Below are positions 57,960 through 64,000 of a stretch of DNA of 64,000 nucleotides, in pieces (positions within the stretch are counted from its first letter, which is position 1; every line of letters starts with the position of its first letter). The notes under the pieces were generated by a model. That model saw only the letters and a list, made by a program, of their open reading frames with translations, ran no database searches and was not told the origin of the DNA. Both the position numbers and the translations under genes were made by a program. Source of the DNA: Limnanthes douglasii subsp. nivea (Eukaryota > Streptophyta > Magnoliopsida > Brassicales > Limnanthaceae); the NCBI GenBank assembly GCA_036936605.1, contig JAUPFV010000005.1:157171195-157235194 (forward strand), in the 5' to 3' direction.

Positions 57960-58660
57960 GACATGAGGCAATGAATACCGAAATGGAAGCTCTAAAAAGG
58001 AATGGTACATGGGAGAATTGTGTGTTACCACAAGGGAAGAAAGCAGTCGGGTGTAGATGGGTATTTAATATAAAATATAAATCCGATGGCACTATTGAGC
58101 GACATAAGGCAAGATTGGTTGCCAAAGGATATACATAAACATATGGTATAGACTACTCTGAAACGTTCTCTCCGGTTGCAAAGATTGATACTATTAGAGT
58201 TTTACTTTCAATAGCCGCGAATAAAGATTGGCCTTTTCATCAATTTGATGTAAAAAATGCTTTCTTACATGGAGACTTGGAAGAAGAGGTATATATGGAA
58301 CCCCACCAGGGTTCTCTGATGGTTTTCAAGAAAATGAGGTATGTAAACTGAAAAAGGCATTATATGGGCTCAAACAGTCCCCTCGTGCTTGGTTTGGGAG
58401 ATTTACAATGGCAATGAAGCAGTATAGCTACAAACAGAGTAATGAGGATCATACCTTGTTTTACAAAAGGAGAGGAGAATTAGTCACTTGTCTTATAATA
58501 TATGTCGACGATATGATTATAACGGGGAATGACGAAGAAGAAATTAGCTCTCTTAGGAAAAACCTCTTCAAGGAGTTCGAAATGAAAAACCTTGGGGGAT
58601 TGAAGTATTTCCTAGGAATCGAGGTTCTTAGGTCAATAGGAGGGATTTATATCTCCTAAC
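57960..58660 (+). pseudogene. Copia reverse transcriptase
   Basis: Blocks in order are [49 protein letters not shown] and [20 protein letters not shown] (motif A Asp present). A frameshift at about 58300 breaks the [15 protein letters not shown] block. YVDDMIITGND (about 58500-58533) is an intact motif C, and GLKYFLGIEV follows. One in-frame stop after KGYT and the shift inactivate it. Confidence 0.88.
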
Positions 58661-59440
58661 AGAAATATATATTGGATTTATTAGCTGAAGTTGGCATGGT
58701 GGATTGCAAACCAAATGACACTCCTATGGTTGTGAATCACAAACTAAAGATAATTAAAGGGGCCAGACCAGCGAGTAAAGAAAGGTACCAAATGTTGGTG
58801 GGAAAATTAATTTACCTGGCTCACACTCGACCCGACATTGCATACGCGGCGGGAGTAGTTAACCAGTTCATGCATCATCTTCAGGAACACCATATGGAGG
58901 AAGTAATGAGGATTATTCGATATCTCAAAGGCACACCAGGAAGAATCATAATTTTTAAGAAAAATGGACACCTTGATGTTGAAGTATTCACATATGCTGA
59001 TTGGGGAGGGAATCCTAACGACAAGCGATCAACTGCTGGCTACTTTACTCTTCTTGGAGGTAACTTGGTGACTTGGAGGAGTAAGAAATAGAAAGTAGTA
59101 TCACTGTCAAGTGCTGAATCAGAATTTAGAGGAATCGTTAAGGGGATTACCGAGATACTTTGGTTAAAGAAGATAATGAAAGAAATCGGATCCCCTCTGA
59201 AGTGTCCAACTCAGTTAATGTGCGATAATAAAACTGCGATTAAGATTTCAGAGAACCCGGTACAGCACGATAGAACAAAGCACGCTAAAATAGATAGGCA
59301 CTTCATAAAAAAAATATTGAAGATGGGACAGTCAAACTTCCGTTTGTTAGATCCGAAGACCAACTAGCAGACATCCTGACAAAAGCGGTTGCTGCAAGAA
59401 CATTCGAATTAGTTTTATCCAAGTTGGGTATTTGTGATCC
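58660..59440 (+). pseudogene. Copia RNase H
   Basis: YQMLVGKLIYLAHTRPDIAY, YADWGGNPNDKRSTAGYFTL, LSSAESEFRGI and CDNKTAIKISENPVQHDRTK form the copia RNase H. Catalytic Asp, Glu and Asp are visible. In-frame stops at about 58660, 59089 and 59366 interrupt it. Confidence 0.85.
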
Positions 59441-59453
59441 CACTACACAACTT

Positions 59454-59462
59454 GAGGGGGAG
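59454..59462 (+). other. Copia polypurine tract
   Basis: gagggggag immediately before the 3' LTR; primer for plus-strand cDNA synthesis. Confidence 0.85.
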
Positions 59463-59734
59463 TGTTAGAATATTCACACAATAACATGTTTTTAGTGCGA
59501 TAGCATGTAACACATTCACGTTGCATAGTATTAAAAATGTTTGTCATGTTTGGATATTGTTAGGATATTCAGTGTATTAAGTTTCCTTGTATAGGCCTCT
59601 GAGTTCTCTCTATATTGAGAGCCTTACTTGGGTTTATTAATATAAAAAACAATTTAATTTAAAAAGGAACATTTTCTAATAAACACAAAACCCTAGCCGC
59701 CTCCTGCGGCTACTTTTGTCTTTGTTGTTTAACA
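59463..59734 (+). repeat. Copia 3' LTR
   Basis: Starts tgttagaatattca and ends gttgtttaaca; collinear with 54781-55051. Differences cluster at about 59645-59665 (A-rich) and 59715. Confidence 0.95.
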
Positions 59735-59739
59735 GTATA

Positions 59740-61005
59740 AAACTTGAATATAAACTTATTTAGACTTCTTATAATTTATAAAATTAAAATAAATTTATTT
59801 TTATAATGAACAAGATTAAAAAGATAAAAAAAATGATGAAAAACTCCAATTTGTTTTTTCTCACAAATTTATGATTAGGTTTATGGAAATGAATCGTTCG
59901 ACCTGTTTCCGATCAAATCATATGTCGCTCCATTTAAACAGAGCGAGAGTGTAACCACTTTTATTTTTAGTTTTGATTTTGTTTTAATTATAATTTTAAG
60001 TTCTTTTTGTTAAAGTTATCCTATGAATGATTTCATTAGACACATATAACAACATTTTGAAAATTAATTTCAAAAAATTAAAAATTAAAATAATTTATTG
60101 AATAAAAATAATATGAGTGCGTTGATTTTATAAGCTATAAACAACTTGAAACAAAAATTTAAACACTTGCATAAATAAATATATCCAAATATTTAAAGTA
60201 ATACATATTCTGATGTTCTCATCCAACAAAATATTATAACAAAAAATATATTTTTTTAGACAGAAGAAAGAATCATAAATGTTTATTTTTAAATTAAAAA
60301 TGGCTACCAAATAACATATCAAGAGACACATTTGTTTCTACAGAAAAATAAGTTTCTATAAACGCGTACGATTAACAACTTATATAGAAAAACTATAAAA
60401 CATGAGACCTACTTTCGATATATTTACCACAAATATTAGAAATTTAAACTCATAAGGATAACAATTGTTGTCTTTTCATATACAAATTTATGTTTCAGTA
60501 AAAGTTAATTTAGTTATTGCAATATTAAATTAAAAAAAGTATAAAAAGTAAAGAATTGCTAAAAGATCTAAAATTAATATGTGAAATGGTATTATAAAAA
60601 AACTAAACTTATTTCGTAGAGTTGTTACATATATATATATATATTTCAAGATCTTGTATAAATATGAAGTTATCATTATTTTTAGATTTTTCTCTCTTTT
60701 TTTCTCATTTCTCTTCATAAACATTTTTTTTAAAATGAAATTAAAATTAAAACTAAAACTAAAAATAAATAAATAAATAAATTAGAATGTCATAACTTAC
60801 TTTGAAAACCACTTAAAAAATATATCCTAAACACTTAGTTACTTATTTGTAAAAAAATATTTATATTTTAGTTTTAGAAATGTTTCACCAATCACTATAT
60901 GCATTTTATTTTCTTGTATATATATTATGTTTAGTTAATATTTATACTTAGTCAGTGATAATGTACAAAAAAAATTATGAAAATATATAAAATTAAAAGA
61001 TGAAT
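59740..61005. other. AT-rich DNA, no recognised gene
   Basis: Contains an (AT)n run at about 60628-60645 and A-rich simple sequence at 60745-60780. Confidence 0.5.
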
Positions 61006-61009
61006 GTCA

Positions 61010-61590
61010 ACCAGTTAAAAAAATTGATACTCGTCAATCCACCAATACCAAGACATACACGATGACGTTGGCGCCATGTACTCGCGGACATCATGACCTG
61101 AATGCCATGTTCTCGCGGACACGACGACCTGAGCACCTTGTGTCGTCCATTAATATTATATTTTCAGTCAGGACGATGGAGACGAACACCAACTGGACAC
61201 CATCGTTCGACGGAATCAAATACTTTTTGATTTGTTTTTAAAAAAACCACATTTTCATAAAAGCAGAAAGATAAAAAGTTGTATACCTCTTCCATATCCA
61301 TATTGGTTTGTAGAAAAACAGGTTTTCCTTCCATTTCGACGATGATTTTTAAATTTTCTGAAGTTGGAAAAAAAGAGTTTAGTGATTTTAGATTTTGAGT
61401 TTTTATAATTTTAGTGAGTTTTACGAAGTAAAATGTTAGGTTGTAGTATATTTTATGTTTTGCAACTTCATGGAGTAAATAATGACATAAAACGTAATTA
61501 AATAGATTCCAAATACTTTCATGCTTTTTTGACGGGTTACAAATTTATAAATAATGAAAAAATTAAAAATACAACTTCATATAGTAGTTT
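61010..61590 (-). mobile_element. MULE-like terminal region, opposite orientation to 9285-9900
   Basis: Reverse complement of the 9285-9900 family; shared blocks on this strand are tttataaataatgaaaa, ttttgcaacttcatgg, gaagtaaaatgttagg and gtgagttttacg. At 61070-61135 a roughly 31-bp unit (gccatgtactcgcggacatc and about 11 bp more) is repeated in tandem, as subterminal repeats often are in MULE or CACTA ends. No transposase is next to it. Confidence 0.55.
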
Positions 61591-61594
61591 TGAT

Positions 61595-62150
61595 TGTTTT
61601 TAGCAATTCCAAAAGATTAGATGTGCCAAAAATTCATCAAAGAGTTTTTATAAATATTTAAAATACATACACATATTCACCGAAAATATACAATAGAAGA
61701 TGTGAAAAGCTCAATCAAATAGAGATTTCTTTGTATAAATGATAAATAAATAATATTTATCGTTTTATTATTTTTATTTGCTATATATAAAAACTTAAGA
61801 TATTATTGGTCATGTGTTGCTCGTTGCATTGTGACGAGTTCGAATAACAACATTAACAGTAAAGCGGAAAAAGAATCTGCACACATCTTGTTAAATTTAG
61901 GTATTTTATGGCAAGTTAGAGTAAGTAGAATTGTTAATAAGTAAATTAAATTGAATGACTGAGAATAAAGAAGTTCAAGTGAATATCTATGTGTGAGTGA
62001 AAACTTGTTGTTGAAAGTATGTCTGAGCATAATTTTAAGTAATCTATTGACATTAAAGTGGTAGCATAATGTCTTTTGGCAATTGATGTAGTTGCACAAG
62101 CCCATGACTATATGGCCCTTTTGGACAAACGGAAACAAGCTTTATTTGGG
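61595..62150. other. Non-coding flank of gypsy element
   Basis: No gene is seen. The start of the gypsy LTR should lie in or near this stretch but could not be fixed because the matching 3' LTR is outside the window. Confidence 0.4.
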
Positions 62151-62600
62151 GCTCAGATATCAGAATTAGGCGATGCGACCACTCAAATCGAACGCGTCGA
62201 GAAGCCCAACACTTTTCGAAAGCATAACAAAGTGATGAAGTCCAGGCCCTAAATTTAGTCGTTTAAACCCTCGTTTTGCTGTTTTAGTAAATTTTCTGCA
62301 TTTTCCTATTTTATTTAGATTTTATTAAAATACTTAACCAGCTCCAATCGCTTTGAAATTGGGCTGGGCTTTGTTTTATTGCATAAGAAAAAAAGCTGTA
62401 ATTTTGGGCTAGGGTTTCGAGCACTTCTATAAAAGGCTCTCAAACCCTAGTTTTGCCTCAGACTTTTTTTAATAGAATTTTGATTTTCTTTAAAGTCTCA
62501 TTTAATCTAACCTAGGGTTAGAACTATCCATCTTCTATTTTTCGTCTTCTTTTTCTGAATTTTCAGCCATCTGTTTCCATCTTGTAGCTTGACGCTACCA
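62150..62600 (+). repeat. Ty3/gypsy 5' LTR (left boundary uncertain)
   Basis: The segment has a TATA box (tataaaa, 62428-62434), caaaccctag shortly after, a CT-rich leader and an end gacgctacca just before the primer site. The left boundary is a guess. Confidence 0.55.
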
Positions 62601-62603
62601 TAT

Positions 62604-62613
62604 TGGTATCAGA
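62604..62613 (+). other. Gypsy primer binding site
   Basis: tggtatcaga follows the LTR end after a 3-bp spacer, complementary to tRNA-Met. Confidence 0.7.
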
Positions 62614-62645
62614 TTCAGAGTTCCTACGGCGTGGGTAGCAACGGT

Positions 62646-63780
62646 ATGCCGCCAAAGCGATTTTTTCGGGGGAAGTCCACTATTCCGCTCACTGAATCGG
62701 TCGACCGTGATGAATTCGGTCAATTCCAATCCCAGGTTGGTGAACAGATGCACTTGTTGGGAAATCAGTTGAGAGACGTACAATAAACACTACACCGGCT
62801 GTTGAACAACCAAACCAACGGCTTTTGAGCTTCAGGTTCGAGCAACCAGTCTTCGGGATCTGAGAGAGAGATCGGCCGCGAGCAGAATCCGTTTGCTCCT
62901 CGGCGAGAACAAGTTAGGGGTCAATACTCACCACAAGACTGCTGTGACCAAGTCTTTGAGCAGCCGCCACCGAGAGATTCTGATCTGAACGCCAACAACC
63001 GGTGGGAATCTGGATTCAGATTGGAGATCCCAGAGTTCCAAGGGGGTCTTGCACCGGAGGAGTTTTTAGATTGGATCGCCTCAGTTGAAGAAGTTCTTGA
63101 TTTCAAGGAGGTTCCGGATGCAAAGCGGGTACAGTTGGCTGCAACTAAGTTCCGAGGCCGAGCTGCATCTGGTGGCAACAACTCAAGCAGACTAGATCAA
63201 GGCACGGTAAGCCAAAAATAATAACTTGGGCTAAGTTTGTGAAGCACATGAGGGCTGCGTTTTTGCCTTACAACTATAACCGCGTAATGTATCAGCAGTT
63301 CCAAAACCTTAAACAAGGGTCAAAGACTGTTGACGAGTACACTAACGATTTTTTTCACGCTACAAAACCGTGTATATATTACTGATTCAGCAGATCAGCT
63401 AGTATCTCGCTATATAGGGGGGATGCGACAACAGTTTCAGGACCAGCTGAATATGTTCGACCCTGTGAATGTGTCTGAAGCACATCAGCGCGCACTGCAT
63501 CTGGAGAAAGCCCTTTCACGAAGGCATTATGGTGGAGACACTGCCAAACCAAATCCATTGACATTCCCCAAAAAGACGATTCCAAGCCCTAACCCAGGAG
63601 TGCCAACTGCTTCTCCTATGCGCACAGGTGCTAATTTGCAGGACCCTAGTCGCACAGTTACTTTCTCACAGGTCCGGTGCTACCATTGTCATGAACTAGG
63701 GCACGTTGCTTTACAGTGTCCAAAATTACGACAACAACCACAACACCCAGTTTTGCTGTTGTCGCATCCCCCCTATATAG
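62646..63780 (+). pseudogene. Ty3/gypsy gag
   Basis: The ATG at 62646 opens MPPKRFFRGK. Stops at about 62784 and 62826 interrupt the N-terminus. The capsid part is LEIPEFQGGLAPEEFLDWIA, VPDAKRVQLAATKFRGRAAS, LKQGSKTVDEYTNDF and a ...LVSRYIGGMRQQFQDQLNMF block. The zinc knuckle CYHCHELGHVALQC (about 63680-63720) is complete. Frameshifts occur at about 63170 and at 63349-63355, where a run of seven T breaks TNDFFTLQNR. After the knuckle the reading frame runs straight into an inverted copy of gag. Confidence 0.88.
63189..63434 (+). repeat. Inverted repeat, left arm (gag)
   Basis: 246 bp that recur in reverse complement at 63756-64000, with only a few mismatches (for example cgcgtaatg against cgcataatg, and T7 against T6). 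Confidence 0.95.
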
Positions 63781-64000
63781 CGAGATACTAGCTGATCTGC
63801 TGAATCAGTAATATATACACGGTTTTGTAGCGTGAAAAAATCGTTAGTGTACTCGTCAACAGTCTTTGACCCTTGTTTAAGGTTTTGGAACTGCTGATAC
63901 ATTATGCGGTTATAGTTGTAAGGCAAAAACGCAGCCCTCATGTGCTTCGCAAACTTAGCCTAAGTTGTTATTTTTGTCTTACCGTGCCTTGATCTGGTCT
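63756..64000 (-). repeat. Inverted repeat, right arm (gag, reversed)
   Basis: Minus-strand frame 63726-63941 reads HMRAAFLPYNYNRIMYQQFQ, then TVDEYTNDFFTLQNRVYITD, the same gag segment as the left arm but without the frameshift. It continues beyond the window edge. Confidence 0.95.

Larger units (their letters stand above)
54781..59734 (+). mobile_element. Ty1/copia LTR retrotransposon, complete structure, inactive
   Basis: The element has paired LTRs, a Met-tRNA primer site, gag, protease, integrase, RT, RNase H and a polypurine tract in copia order (integrase before RT), total 4,954 bp. By eye the LTRs differ at roughly 14-18 of about 271 positions, so the insertion is not very recent. Frameshifts and stops occur in gag, integrase, RT and RNase H. 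Confidence 0.95.

Noticed and set aside
9285..61590. One 52-kb composite element bounded by the two MULE ends
   Set aside because: The span includes NOL6 and many independently inserted elements, and no shared target duplication was seen; two separate copies are simpler.
62921..63181. 86-residue minus-strand frame
   Set aside because: Antisense of the gypsy gag capsid region.

Overview
This is a nuclear plant DNA window, most likely from a eudicot. It is AT-rich. It has one intron-rich housekeeping gene with canonical GT-AG introns, AAACCCTAA and GGCCCA promoter motifs, and a dense layer of plant transposons: L1-type LINEs with CCHC ORF1 proteins, Ty1/copia, Ty3/gypsy, hAT, MULE and a tRNA-derived SINE. 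The species cannot be named from sequence alone.

The only clearly intact host gene is NOL6/Nrap (Utp22 family) on the plus strand at 33824-42069. I could follow 26 exons that join in frame to a 1,065-residue protein. Everything else recognisable is transposon-derived or a decayed gene piece.

Layout: 1-4490 LINE (minus), running off the left edge. 4690-6305 diverged direct repeats around a TA microsatellite. 7120-7310 PPR scrap. 8741-8948 SINE with target-site duplication. 9285-10370 MULE end plus transposase N-terminus. 11900-18060 decayed Ty3/gypsy element with pol on minus, a 30-bp minisatellite, and a coiled-coil reading frame on the opposite strand. 19540-21300 two copia scraps (minus). 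21340-27027 long LINE (plus). 27085-29090 plant-mobile-domain pseudogene (minus). 30522-33524 a chimeric LINE/host-gene retro-insertion (minus). 33540-42069 NOL6 and its promoter. 43129-45500 LINE relic (plus). 46880-47340 RNase H relic (minus). 48010-50125 hAT transposase relic (plus). 51130-51720 gypsy integrase relic. 52864-52963 assembly gap. 54781-59734 copia element with both LTRs. 61010-61590 second MULE end in opposite orientation. From about 62150 a Ty3/gypsy 5' end whose gag is followed by an inverted copy of itself at the right edge.

The most interesting object is the 3.0-kb chimera just upstream of NOL6. A LINE 5' half (5' UTR, intact 444-aa ORF1, start of ORF2) is fused in frame to the C-terminal exon of an ABHD17-like alpha/beta hydrolase. 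The unit ends in an A-run and is bracketed by a perfect 15-bp direct repeat. That is the expected signature of one retrotransposition event that carried host coding sequence.
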